From Hysterium pulicare CBS 123377 (lineage: Eukaryota; Ascomycota; Dothideomycetes; Hysteriales; Hysteriaceae), in contig AJFK01000747.1 of assembly GCA_000467715.1 (NCBI GenBank), forward strand, positions 1-56,270: a stretch of 56,270 nt of DNA, in the 5' to 3' direction. Numbering within the stretch: the stretch's first letter is position 1; every line of letters starts with the position of its first letter. This document shows, in pieces, positions 11,062-21,260 of this stretch. A program made the position numbers and the translations under genes. The notes under the pieces were generated by a model that was given only the letters and a program-made list of their open reading frames with translations, had not been told where the DNA came from and searched no databases.

Positions 11062-12396
11062 ATGCTAGGCCTTGAGCTTTTTCATCGCGAGATCTAAGCA
11101 GTAGGTTGCTTCGGATTAAAAAGGAGATCAATATTGAATATAGATATTAGTTTGTGTAGTTTAGTCACTAGAAACGTATCACTACATTCCAAATGTCTCC
11201 TGAAAAGATTGCTCTATCTATGAAGTCAAAAAGATAGATCTTGCTTCACACACTTGCAAAGTTTGAACTCTGAGTGCTCTTTTAGGGTATACTTGAATAT
11301 AGCACCGCTAAGTAAAGTGTCAATGTTGACAAAGAAAGATAAATAAAAAAAATATGACTTGGTCCCAATGGCAAAAACATAACCGCGTAACCACAACTGG
11401 GCTGAAGGGGGCTCCCAGGGGGCGGGGGACAAACGATGTTTAGTCGTTCTGATCCATTGGTGCTGCGTAGAACAGTAATGTAAATATATTACGTACACAG
11501 CTTCAGAATTTCTGAGGGTAAGCGGCTTAAGCCCTTCGGTGCTCAGGCACCGGATTCGTTAGGGATTCTAGGAAAATAAATTAAATATATAGGCCATCTC
11601 TAGAAAATAGCGATATTACTGCGCTGGGGAACGTGGGGATGCTGGCAGTAAGCGCGCTGGATGTGAGGATATTCCCCATGGCTTTCTCAGCGCCTTTGCT
11701 CTATACAATTCAAAACTGAAGCTGTGTTCATATTCTTATTGATTTTACTGTGGTGGGGAACTCCAGGGATCTTCGCTTCAATGTGCGGTCATTTGATGCC
11801 TTTTCTCCACACCAGTTCACTGCCCGGTTTCTATACCAAGAATTTTCTTGGGGTTTTGCCCACGATGCTACACTTCTTCATGTAGTTTGCATATCACGTT
11901 GTCAACATCATGGTGGAGTAGTTCAGGCAATTTAGTTTCTTTCTCCGCTACAACTCTACAGTGACACTGCTATTCAACTTATTTACACAGCCAGTGTATG
12001 AGAGAATTCCTATGCAGCTGAGTTGTTGTTCAAGATACCCGTGTATGCAGTCCTTTAATGTTGCACCTCCCAATATCGTGGTGGAGTAGCCAAAACAATG
12101 CACTTCTATATGCTCTGCAACTCTTCAGTGACGTAGCCCTGTTTTCATAGCCATTCACCCACCGACTGCCCCCGATTTTGACTTTCGACACGCGCAGATC
12201 CTTCAGTCCCTCGCATTGCAGTTCTGAATTAAATTGGCCCAAGCTTTCTATTCTCTAAACTATATCTCCCACATCGCTGTGCCAACGCCACAACATTGCT
12301 CTATCCGCCCTCACACGATCCCATCCTTTCGCACGATCATATCAACCTCCGCGCCGCAATACAAATCCAGTTCGCGTCTCTGTCACCGCTCTCATC
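11062..12396. other. AT-rich intergenic stretch with one local duplication
   Basis: No gene is supported. An imperfect direct duplication is visible: a stretch beginning TGGTGGAGTAG at 11911 recurs at 12079, followed in both by a matching CTCTrCAGTGACrT block and an ACAGCCA/ATAGCCA block, offset about 168 bp. The last 150 bases before 12397 are C/T-rich, like a fungal 5' leader for the small gene that follows. Confidence 0.45.
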
Positions 12397-12579
12397 ATGC
12401 TCTCGATCGTTGACCTCGTTCTTGTGACGCTCGTCTCCATGATCATTTATGCTATAGTGGAACCGGCCATCGCGACTTTCCTTGAAGTGGAAATCGCACT
12501 TTTCGACTTATTCCTGGAGCTGATTGTCATGCTGCACATTCAGTTCCGACAATGGGCAAGGCAGTTTCATGTCCTCTAG
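12397..12579 (+). CDS. Small hydrophobic protein, 60 residues
   Basis: A short single-exon frame with a true ATG in the context CTCATCATGC, after a pyrimidine-rich leader. The product (MLSIVDLVLVTLVSMIIYAI, then acidic-hydrophobic residues, ending RQWARQFHVL) is mostly hydrophobic, with one membrane segment at about residues 5-28 and a possible second at about 33-50. It is convergent with the minus-strand gene ending at 12589, with only 9 bases between the stops. Function unknown; it could be a chance frame. Confidence 0.4.
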   Translation: MLSIVDLVLVTLVSMIIYAIVEPAIATFLEVEIALFDLFLELIVMLHIQFRQWARQFHVL

Positions 12580-12588
12580 CTCCAGAGC

Positions 12589-13242
12589 CTACTCGCCCTT
12601 CTTCCGTTTGTCCAGGGTCAGTCTCACAGCCTCCGGCATCTCGACACCATCCCTCATCCTACGATAGATATCATGCCACAATGCCTTAATACCCCTGGCT
12701 CTCCTCTCTCGTTCTTCCTGATTCATCCAGTTCTGGTGCGCCCTCTCCCTCCTGCTCGTATCTTCCATTCTAACCTTCTCCAGCATATCTTCAGCTTTTC
12801 TCATACTCCTATTCGCAATCAACAACAAATCCTCGACGCTTTTCAATATGTTTTCCGTCCGCTGTGGCTTATCCCCTTTCTCGTTGCGCGCAATAGCCTT
12901 AAGAGCGGCATCGGCTTCTCGTAACTCTTGCAACCAGAGCTCCCGGATGGCAAGGACTTCGGAGACAGGAGCTGGGTCAAAGATAGCGCGAGTGGTGAAT
13001 TTCTGCACAGGATCGGGTACAAACAGGTTGCGCGTTGCGGAGGGAGTAAAAGTTTTGAAGACAGTCTCCATCTCGGCGTAACGGTTCACCATCGCATTTG
13101 TCTTGTCGCGGAGGGAAATATACAATGCTTTCTGGTCGTTGTTGGCGAATTTCGGCTCTGGATCTCGACCTTGAGTCGAGGGTGGATTTGCGGGCATGCG
13201 GTCACGGGTGTGGTTATGATTGCGAGAGGGTCTGGAAGGCAT
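12589..13242 (-). CDS. Uncharacterised charged, probably coiled-coil protein (217 aa)
   Basis: A single exon. I chose the ATG at 13242 (MPSRPSRNHNHTRDRMPANP) because its context ACCATGCC is strong; an upstream in-frame codon at 13302 lies in likely leader. Residues 1-45 are polar and disordered (Arg/Asn/His/Pro). From about residue 46 the sequence becomes helical and charged (NNDQKALYISLRDKTNAMVN), with FTPSATRNLFVPDP and FDPAPVSEVLAIRELWLQEL in the middle and a long Glu/Arg/Lys-rich C-terminus (ARGIKALWHDIYRRMRDGVE) ending DKRKKGE. No enzyme motif, signal peptide or membrane segment. Probably intracellular; no family recognised. Confidence 0.75.
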   Translation of the reverse strand: MPSRPSRNHNHTRDRMPANPPSTQGRDPEPKFANNDQKALYISLRDKTNAMVNRYAEMETVFKTFTPSATRNLFVPDPVQKFTTRAIFDPAPVSEVLAIRELWLQELREADAALKAIARNEKGDKPQRTENILKSVEDLLLIANRSMRKAEDMLEKVRMEDTSRRERAHQNWMNQEERERRARGIKALWHDIYRRMRDGVEMPEAVRLTLDKRKKGE

Positions 13243-13800
13243 GGTTGTGGGCTGTAGATGATTTGCTGTTTTAGAAATATTGCAAAAAACATAGTGGGTC
13301 ATTGGACTCTTATAGCTAAGGTGATAGGAGAGCTTTGTGAATGTTGCGCGGGTAGATCACAATGTCTTTGCGTGATCTGAATGTAACAAAGAGGCGTGAT
13401 GGAAATAGCACTCCCATTGTGAAGAACAATTTTTGTGAAGCATTCTCAAAGGAAGTTAACCTCTCCAGAAAGCTTTAATGCCGCAGATGTTTTGCGGCTG
13501 ATATGCAAAGTAGAAAGATAACTACGCTTTTCCTTCAATGGATGGAAACTGGCTATGTTCAAAGAGGCACGAACCACTATACCGAGCGTGTCTTTCAGGG
13601 ATGAGACAGATCCAGGCGATCCTCACTCATTATGATCTACCAATGTTCTTATAACCAAAAGAAAAGGCACATGCGAAAGGACCATTTGGATGCCTTCCGC
13701 CACAATATGCCTTCCGCCACATCATTGTAAAGATGTCTAAATCCTGCGCTGTGGCAAGAAACACCCCGCTGGCAAATGAGCCCTCCAAATCTCAAAACAC

Positions 13801-13943
13801 AAAAAGAAAGCAAAGTTGGAGAGCCCAGGAATCGAACCATGGGTCTTCCTCGACCCAGCCCGCTAATAATACCCCCTAAGAATAGAATGATAAGAATAGC
13901 ACCGGCCAGGCTCGAGGTTATGCTACCACTACACCAACTCCCC
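13801..13943 (-). ncRNA. tRNA-like element with a long extra arm in place of the anticodon arm
   Basis: On the minus strand the element runs 13943 to 13818. The ends GGGGAGT and GCTCTCC can pair over seven positions with G-U allowed. An A-box-like TGGTGTAGTGG with a GTG/CAT D-stem follows, and a B-box GGTTCGATTCC lies near the 3' end. The D-arm wording and the AAGACCC before the T-arm resemble fungal tRNA-Asp. Instead of a 17-nt anticodon arm there are about 75 nt whose ends pair (CCTCGA with TCGAGG, then GCTA with TAGC further in). The T-stem has two mismatched positions in my alignment. A TTTTT run follows at 13805-13801, as for a Pol III terminator. It may be a tRNA pseudogene, an intron-bearing tRNA, or kin of the 31-32 kb modules. 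Confidence 0.6.
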
Positions 13944-14558
13944 TTTGTATCTGTGAGGCTCTTTGATTGAGAGATTGATTGAAAGAAATAGTATATGTAG
14001 TTGTAGAACATGTATTCGTGCATGATTGCGTGAGGGGTATACTGAGAACGGCATCCGCGATGGACCAGGGGTCTTGGTCAGGGGCGTGGTGGAGTCATCC
14101 CGAGGTTCGGGTCAAGACACCTGCCGATACCTCGATTGAGGCCTAACCTGAGGGTGTCACTCCACTTAGATAAGGAGGTCTCTATGAGCAAGTATCCAAG
14201 TATCCAATGGATATTCTGTGAGCCCTATGGATACGCATTCTCTCGGCGGCACTCTACTGGGAGACGCACGAGTCTACGATGCATGCATCTACATCAGCAC
14301 CTCATACACTGACTACCTAGGCATCCACATAGATAATCTCTCTGAGCTAGCTGTGGTTATCTCCGATATTTGACGGTGCAGCTGGGGGGGTCTCGCCCAG
14401 CGACTGGACAGCCGTGGGTGGGGGCATCTCAGAAGGGAATGCGCACTTACTCCAGAGAGCATTCGGACACCTGTGAACCATTGTTCGGCAATTTCACCTG
14501 GCAGTGTCAGCAGATTGTGTCTCCGACAATCGGTCATGAGATCGAGGGGGCTTAGGCA
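13944..14558. other. Intergenic, no gene recognised
   Basis: A loose inverted repeat (GTGGAGT near 14088 and ACTCCAC near 14158) frames sequence containing CCTCGATTGAGG, but the pairing inside is weak. The right end approaches a TATA box at 14559. No coding stretch is supported. Confidence 0.35.
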
Positions 14559-14566
14559 TATAAATA
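14559..14566 (+). promoter_or_regulatory. TATA box
   Basis: TATAAATA is followed after about 15 bases by a C/T-rich leader of repeated CCTCATCGTC-like words. This is a typical fungal core promoter arrangement and suits a plus-strand transcript that starts near 14590 and covers the gene at 14820. Confidence 0.55.
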
Positions 14567-14819
14567 CGTCCTCGTTTCCTCCTCATCGTCCTCCTCATCG
14601 TCTTCCTCATCAAAGCATCCTTCTTTATCCAAACTTTACGCTCAGCGTCGTGGCCACAGTCTGTCATCCCAGCGGTGGTCACCACACAGTCATACACACC
14701 TTCAGCGCTCGAAACCGTCGCGAATGCCATTTTTACGAGGTGCCTGCGGTTATCTGAATACGTTCGAATTCTTCTTTGGCCCCGATCTCACCTCCAGAGG
14801 GTCCGAAATGACGTTAAAC

Positions 14820-15524
14820 TATGACCTGGGTTTTCCAGCCTTTTGGCCTCAGAAGTGGGTAACGTGTTCGTCACTGGCAGTCAGCAGTCTCTCACCGAGG
14901 CTCTCACCTACTAACTTGCTGACGATTGAACAGCGCTCCAATGAATATCACCGCGTTTACTAGCAGAGCCTCGTGCGAATCCTCTCCTCGAAGGGCGCCA
15001 GTGATCAATCCGAACCCACGATGTGTGTCCGGTACCCAAGAGATCACATTGCCTCTAACCACATCAGGTATGTTCCCATCTTCACATTGGTTTTGATTCC
15101 GCGTCTGATAGCTGAAATGCTGACCAGTATGAAGTCAAACACAGCAAGCCGGGTGATGAATGGGTTTACCATCCCCAAGAACATGAACGAACACGTAAGT
15201 GCCTTTCGTCCTCTGGTTGTCGTATTCATCGACTAACTCTTCTCCAGGAGCTCGGCGAAATTTTCGCCCCGCACAAGGTGTGTGGTTTGGGGGTCTCTAC
15301 CACTCCGAAGAACATGAACGAACATGTAAGTGTCCTTTCTCCTCTGCCTTTCGTACTCGTTGGCTAACCCTTCTCCAGGAGCTCGGCGAAATTTTCGCCC
15401 CGCACAAGGTGTTCGGCGAGGGGATCTTTTGCGGCAGATATGCAGTGGTGCTAGTCGGTGGCGATGGCCGTTGGCTGCAGGGCTTTTCTGAGGCTGGACT
15501 CGGAGTGTCCATCTGTTCACTTTG
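14820..15524 (+). CDS. Tentative five-exon gene with a tandemly duplicated exon
   Basis: Unidentified. Proposed exons: 14820-14857 (MTWVFQPFGLRSG), about 14934-15069, about 15146-15191, 15245-15322 and about 15376-15524. All introns have GT donors and AG acceptors, several with CTAAC or CTGAC branch words. Exon 4 (78 nt, ELGEIFAPHKVCGLGVSTTP then KNMNEH) is a near copy of the end of exon 3 joined to the start of exon 5. The 53-nt intron is copied with it, so the 131-bp genomic repeat leaves the frame intact. The C-terminus is GDGRWLQGFSEAGLGVSICSL. A different frame over 15127-15310 also looks protein-like (contains HSKPGDEWVYHPQEHERT), so the true frame is uncertain. Start and first intron are the weakest parts. 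Confidence 0.4.
15177..15440 (+). repeat. Tandem 131-bp exon-plus-intron duplication
   Basis: AAGAACATGAACGAACA begins at 15177 and again at 15308. Both copies are followed by a 53-nt intron (GTAAGTG to CTCCAG, branch CTAAC) and then by the identical stretch GAGCTCGGCGAAATTTTCGC. The introns have diverged more than the exon parts. Confidence 0.9.
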
Positions 15525-15978
15525 ATCTGAATGCAAATAGTTTTGAAGTGCTTGATTCACACACTACCCCTGTTCATTGTGAAAATACGTACCTTGCCCG
15601 CGCATTGTGAATCGCAGTTGTCAACAATACAGTGCCTCAGAGGCGTATGTCATGTCAATATTGCTCGAGAGGGCTCGGTCGGGGGGCTGGTTTGGCGAGG
15701 GGTCACCCCAGTTTGGCTATCGAGTGGCGAATGTCGTGGTTCTTGAGCTCGCGAGGTGCCGATTCACCACCCCAAACCACATCAACACCCACGTCTTTGC
15801 CTCAGAAACCACATTTCAGCTGCGATAGCTTTCTTTACATCCTAAACATATTGATTTACGTCAGTAGTAGTCTAGAAGACGATCCTGTGCCTCAATCGCG
15901 CACCTCTCCTAGTCGAACCTCCCACAGAGCAATCCTTCTGCCCGCACAAGCATCTCCTGCGCCGATCTCCCATCCACA

Positions 15979-16233
15979 ATGGCCCCAATTGCTACCTCTG
16001 CTCTCGCTGTGGCGCGTAAGACAGATCTCCACGCGTTGCGATGTGCGCTCTTCGTCTGGGTGGCCTCCTGGCTCTTCCGAAAGTATTGCCTGCGTCACGT
16101 CGTGAGGCGCCTGAACCCACAGGGAACCCCTTTCGGCGATACCAATGTAGCAATTGCTGTCATGGCGGTGTTCTGCCTTAGCATTGCAGTGTCGTTCTAC
16201 ATTCTGGAGGGTTTGCTGAAGCATGGCCATTAG
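15979..16233 (+). CDS. Small protein with two membrane segments (84 aa)
   Basis: A single exon with a strong start context (CCACAATGGC). The product begins MAPIATSALAVARKTDLHAL. A first hydrophobic stretch with Trp and Cys lies at about residues 18-40 (CALFVWVASWLFRKYCLRHV), a basic/polar loop with RRLNPQGTPFGDTN follows, then a clear membrane helix at about 58-78 (AIAVMAVFCLSIAVSFYILE), ending LLKHGH. Probably a small organelle or ER membrane protein; no family recognised. The leader from 15890 is C/T-rich, as in expressed fungal genes. Confidence 0.65.
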   Translation: MAPIATSALAVARKTDLHALRCALFVWVASWLFRKYCLRHVVRRLNPQGTPFGDTNVAIAVMAVFCLSIAVSFYILEGLLKHGH

Positions 16234-16639
16234 GGCGAAAGAGTGCGTGATACCTTGGCTGGCTATTGTCTCACCTTGCTTAACGAGAACTACACAGATC
16301 TGGATGGGCTTGGGGCGGCATTGAGAGATAAGGAGACCAGGATGAGGCGAACAGAGAGGAAACGGGCTGTGGGAATGGGGAAAAGCGACGGGCGGAAGAT
16401 TGAGAGGAGTACGAGTTTGATGAGGGCTTCAGCCCCGATAATGGATGAGTTACCAGAGCATTTCTTACCTTCCCTTCTAATTTTGGAATCTCAACGGTGG
16501 TGAAAGGCGTCACGGCATGTCTACAGGTACTACTAACAAGTTATAGGGTCATCTAGGTTTCACACGCACCTTCGGGCATCCCCCACACTCTCCACCCCAA
16601 CCCCAACACTCCTACCTCGAACTACGCTTTGGCGTTACG
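16234..16639. other. 3' flank of the small membrane gene, nothing recognised
   Basis: Open frames here start only at non-ATG codons and have no splice context. No repeat or RNA fold seen. Confidence 0.35.
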
Positions 16640-18410
16640 AAGTCCGCTTGAGCCATTCTGGAGTCAACAAAGAATGAGCACGCGACAGCGGCATAAAGGG
16701 ACAAGGACGAGAGGCTTACCATGATCGCGACCGTCAATCTTCTCCCCCGTTGAGGGCGAAAGACGCCCACAGACTTTTAACATCCCCCTCAGGCCACACA
16801 TGTACCTGTCTTTCTTTACGGGAGAAGGATGTTTCTCGTGCGATGTCTCTCTTGTCATTTTGACAGCGCATCGGAACACTAGTGGCAGAGTACCAAGGTA
16901 AGTAGATGTCAGCCAAGGACGAAACACGACACTAACTGTAATCGGTCCTCTTAGTACAAACCTCAACTCCCCATCACACTCTCAGCCTGTTCTGGCCCCC
17001 AAGTCTTTGTACACGCAAAGCCATCGATTTGCAGATGGAAGATCCGAGCATAGACACGGTCGATACCAGACTAGAGAAAGAGTCAGCAAACAGCAGGATA
17101 GCTGGAGAGAAGCCGAATAGATCTTAGTCTTCTCCACGAGGCCCGGTGCCATGAGAAAGTACTAAGGCTCTCAACATCCTGCATTCCGCCATGAAGCCCT
17201 CCTTCCACACTTCGACTCTCACACGCCAAAGAATACGACGGTTACACAATGCTAAGACCTAAACAATGGGAGATTTAGCAACCACAGGATAGTAAGGGAT
17301 CGAGAGAACTTACTATGATCCTCTCCTCGAAGTCCTCTTGGAAGAACATCCGTCCGCCGTGAAGAATCCGGCATGTCGAAAAGATGCCGAGTATACGATT
17401 TTGGAACCTGGAAAGAAAGAGCGTCAGCGAGCAACTATATAACTCGAGGATGGGGGAACTGACCTTGAACTCTGCCAAGTTCATTGCTACGAGAAACCCC
17501 TGGGGCTCTCGCCCTTTCCTTCTTCTAAAGAGCTATCATCCGGAGTTCGCATCCGACAAGTCGAGAAATACTTCGAGTAAATGATGTTGAAGTTGAACTG
17601 AGGAGAGTCAGCAAACTGCTCGATGGCTGAAGGCAACAGGAACCAACCTCGATCTACTCCATACTGATTGCCACAAAAACGATCTGAGATCCTCGCCCAC
17701 CGCCTTTCTCCGCGAGGGCTTGGCTCCACAATCCAAGCCGAAGTCGAAAAGTCTGATGAGCAATTGATGCGCCATCCCCTCCATCGATTAACTAGTCGAG
17801 TTGTTACAAGAAGCAGAGGTTGCCATGCAGATCGAGCAGTCGTTGAAAAGTTGTTGGTTCTTGAAAAACGCTGGGAAATAAATCAGCAAAGATCCCTCCA
17901 CAGAGGCCGGTTATCACATACTTAGTCGCAGTCTTCTACTCTTTAGACAGCGTTGTCCTCCGCCAAAGCCGCGAAATCGAATCGCCGAAATTGTCGAAGA
18001 ATCATCACAGTATACAAAAGTAGAGAAGAAGGAAAGTGCAAAGGGAAACCTACCTCAAGCCATCAGACAACCGACAAGAGAACGTGCGGCACCGTCAGGT
18101 GTGGTCGATCGAGTTGGAAAGGGCATGCATACAGGCGCACTCGCCATGACCTCCTCGTAACGACTCAGCCAATCGGGTGCGGCGCAGGATCCCAGACCAA
18201 TTGGTCTATACCGTCTTCGTACTCGACGACTGGCTGAAGGTTCTTTGTCTGGGCTTTCCGACTCGCGACCGAAAAGCAAGGGATACATGCAAGGAACGCA
18301 CAACAACGCTTGAGGAAACATGAACATGCGAACAAAGTGAACGCGAAGTCTTACCTGCCAACGTGCGTTGTGCACCTCCGAGTCTTGATTGCACATCTGC
18401 ACAAGGAGAG
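16640..18410 (-). other. Exon-like islands with fungal introns, unidentified minus-strand transcript
   Basis: The minus strand shows ordinary fungal splice geometry but I cannot assemble a full protein. Two introns are clear: 17408-17463 (donor GTCAGT after an ATG-led MNLAEFK, branch CTGAC, acceptor TTTCCAG) and 17259-17313 (donor GTAAGT, acceptor GTTTAG), enclosing a 94-nt exon at 17314-17407. Further protein-like pieces are near 18351-18395 (MCNQDSEVHNARWQ before GTAAGA), 18056-18225 (contains RYEEVMASAPVCMPFPTRST), 17500-17729 and 16734-16800 (MLKVCGRLSPSTGEKIDGRD before GTAAGC). Frames do not stay open across all joins. It may be a decayed gene, a spliced non-coding RNA, or the 3' part of a long transcript crossing the array to its right. 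Confidence 0.4.
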
Positions 18411-19421
18411 ACGTTTGACCATGAGTAGATAAAACGGAAAGGGGTAACCGGCACGCCATTGGCGCTCGATATGCGAAAGCCACACAGGGAAAGATATCTC
18501 GTCATGCCATTGGCACTCGGCGTGCGATATATACAAGAGATCTCTCGTCATGTCATTGACACTCGGCGTGCAGAAGTCACAAAATATTCTCGGCACGCGA
18601 ATGGCGCTCGGCGTGCAGGATTCACATTGGAAAGACATCTCGTCATGCCATCGGCACTCGGCGTGCGGAAGCCAAGGATATCATCGTCATGCCATAGGCA
18701 CTCGGCGTGCAGAAACCAAATATCCTCGTCACGCCAGAGGCACTCGGCGTGCAGAAACCAAACATTCTCGTCATGCCATAGGCACTCGGCGTGCAGGAGT
18801 CAAATATTCTCGTCATGCCATAGGCACTCGGCGTACCGAAGTCGCAAAAGATACTTCAGAGGAGATTCTCGTCATGCCATGGGCATTCGGCGTGCAGTAA
18901 AAGCAAGCCAAAGATTACTCGGCATACCATTGGTACTCGGCGTGCAAGTCAATTGAATTGGAAGAAAGAACTTATCACGTCATGGGCGCGGAAGCGATAC
19001 AACCAGCAGCGGCATGAATGAGGAGACTGAGGAGACATCGTAACGAGGTAAAGTCGACTCGAAGGAAATTGAACGAACCAAAGCAAAACAGACATCCACC
19101 TTTCCTACTTGAGCCAAGATGAAGTCTCTTCTCTCAAACCTACCCTTGAACACCGGACTTTCGATGGTCCCCTTTCATATAAGATCCAAGGGGTCAAGAG
19201 CCAATGGAAGGGAGACTGTGCACCAAGACAGATGGAAGAGTTGGAAGAAAGAAAACCCGGGATATCAGCTACAGGACTACGATTTCTCGGCACGCCATAG
19301 GCGCTCGGCGTGCAGTAAACAAAAGAACGAAAACCCATGTGCCATAGACACGCGGCCGATGTTGATAAGTACGGAATCAGAGAGAGTTGAGCATGAAGCA
19401 GAGATGGATGGATACTCGAAG

Positions 19422-19855
19422 CACCAATGGTGTCGGCAAACCTGACGTCTGAAAAAGAATATTCGACACGCCATGGGCGTTCGGCGTACATTCCAATGAA
19501 GTCAGAAAGCAATTCTAGAAGCACCATTGGTGTCGACAAGTTGTGACGTCAGAAAAGGGGTACTCAACACGCCATCGGCGCTCGGCGTGTATCTAGACAA
19601 GGAGAAAGAGACTACTCCTAGCACCATTGGTGTTGGCATATCTGACGTCTGGAAAGGAGCACTCGGCACGCCATAGGCGCTCGGCGTGCAATAGAAGGGA
19701 GAAGAAGAATTCTCGAAGCACCATTGGTGTCAGCAAGTCTAACGTCTCGAAAAGAGTACTCGTCACACCATAGGCGTTCGGCGTGCAAATAAAGACAGAG
19801 AAAGGATAACAATCGACTGCTGACAAAAGAAAGAGTACTCGTCACGCCATAGGCG
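19422..19855. repeat. Higher-order alternating sub-array
   Basis: Two versions of the element alternate here at about 45-55 bp: CACC-type at 19422, 19522, 19622, 19719 and CGCC-type at 19469, 19570, 19669, with a mixed copy at 19766 and a further CGCC copy at 19845. Each CACC copy is followed by a TGTCGGCAAG-like word and GACGTCTGAAAA; each CGCC copy by GCTCGGCGTGCA. The repeating unit is therefore a dimer of about 100 bp. Confidence 0.85.
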
Positions 19856-20639
19856 CTCGGCGTGCAAAACAACTAGCAAGGAGAAGAACCTACCATTACC
19901 CACCCGAGTCCCACCAGATAGACAATCGACCTCCAGCACCTTCCTTCAAGGCAAACCCTTTCCACGGGCCTATATTCCAGCCTGCATGAACGAACGAAGT
20001 ATGGAAGAGCAGAGACTGATACACGGAGAAGAAGACATGCATTAGCAACGAATGATGTCTTAGAAAGAAGAAAGACTTTAATTATTGGACCAGCAGAAGT
20101 GATTCCAGGGAGAAGAAAAGCTCGACTTCAGAAATTGAGAGATCCTCAAATCACCATTGGTGTTCGGCAACGTATGTCCTGAGATGGAAGGAAGAGAAAT
20201 GCAGACATGGTACGTATATGAAAATGAATGTGGGAACCTTCAAAGCTAATGAAAAGCAGAAGTCTGAAAGAGACTACTCGTCACACCATAGGTGCTCGGC
20301 GTGCGAAAGAAAACGTTGAGAGGAATACTCGACGCCCCATAGGAACGGAGAGATAATCAGATGGCAAGAAGTGATATCTTGAAGATGTGGAGGACTGAAT
20401 CTGAAACGGAGAAAGAATACTCAAAGCCCCATTGGAGCTCGGATGATTGAAGCAAAACCAGACGAAGAGGACTGAATACTCGACCCACCATTGCTGTTCG
20501 GCAAAATAAAAGAAGAAGAATGCTGAGAGGGAGACTGAGAGATGTGAAAGAGATTTGAAGCATAGGTCAAACCGCATAGCGGAAACCGGTATACTGCAAT
20601 GCTGAGGATGAAAAGAAAGCAAGGTCGGCGGTTCTGCTA

Positions 20640-21260
20640 GAAGCATGAGCAAAAGGAAACGTACCTGTGCTAACCTACCGAAGGAAATACTATACCGATG
20701 ACCCAAGCCTCCGCCTATGCGAGAGAACGAATCCACCAAGTATGCCCGAGGAACCGAAGACTCCTCCGCCTACACCTTATGAACCAAAAGATCCTCCACT
20801 TACACCAATACCCAATTATCCTTCCTTTATACCTTAAAGACCAGAAACTCCTCCACCTACACCAATATCCAAGGTTCCTCCCTTTACACCAGACCCAAAG
20901 ACTCCACCGCCTATACCAGAAAAGCCTCCCAGAAAAGCCCACTAAGAAATGTATGTCCTTGCCTCAAGCCCAAGAGCAAGTGACAGAAGGACGCTCCATC
21001 CATAAAAATGCGCTGACCAGAGTTAACGTAGCCTGCCGATGTCGCGGTAGGGAGCTCGCCGATATGGAACCGTAGAGCAAAATGCTACAGTTTGAGGGAT
21101 CCCGAAAGATGTACTCAAGGAAGCCCCCAGAAAGCCCACAGATACCCCTCAGGCCGATGACTCCTCCGACTATGCTAAAGCTTCAACTTTTCCTACACTT
21201 ATACCAATACCAGGGTACCACCTCCGGCCAAATCTTACCCTTGTGCTCAACGGTATGCAG
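20640..21260 (+). pseudogene. Relic of a proline-rich repeat protein
   Basis: Inside the hairpin-element array the plus strand carries a Pro/Thr/Lys-rich stretch starting near an ATG at about 20742. It reads as repeats of the type PKTPPPTP-PI (EPKTPPPTPYEPKDPPLTPI, then RPETPPPTPISKVPPFTP, then DPKTPPPIPEKPPRKAH). One TAA interrupts it and a frame change separates it from a similar upstream piece (PKPPPMRENESTK) and a downstream one near 21106 (LKEAPRKPTDTPQADDSSDY). Such repeats occur in fungal wall or cytoskeletal proteins; no assignment is possible. I see no way to make one open frame without joining broken pieces. Confidence 0.4.

Noticed and set aside
15127-15310. Alternative frame (HSKPGDEWVYHPQEHERT) as the true product of the duplicated-exon gene
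   Set aside because: After splicing the second copy this frame meets a stop at once, whereas the chosen frame stays open through both copies; still listed as an uncertainty.
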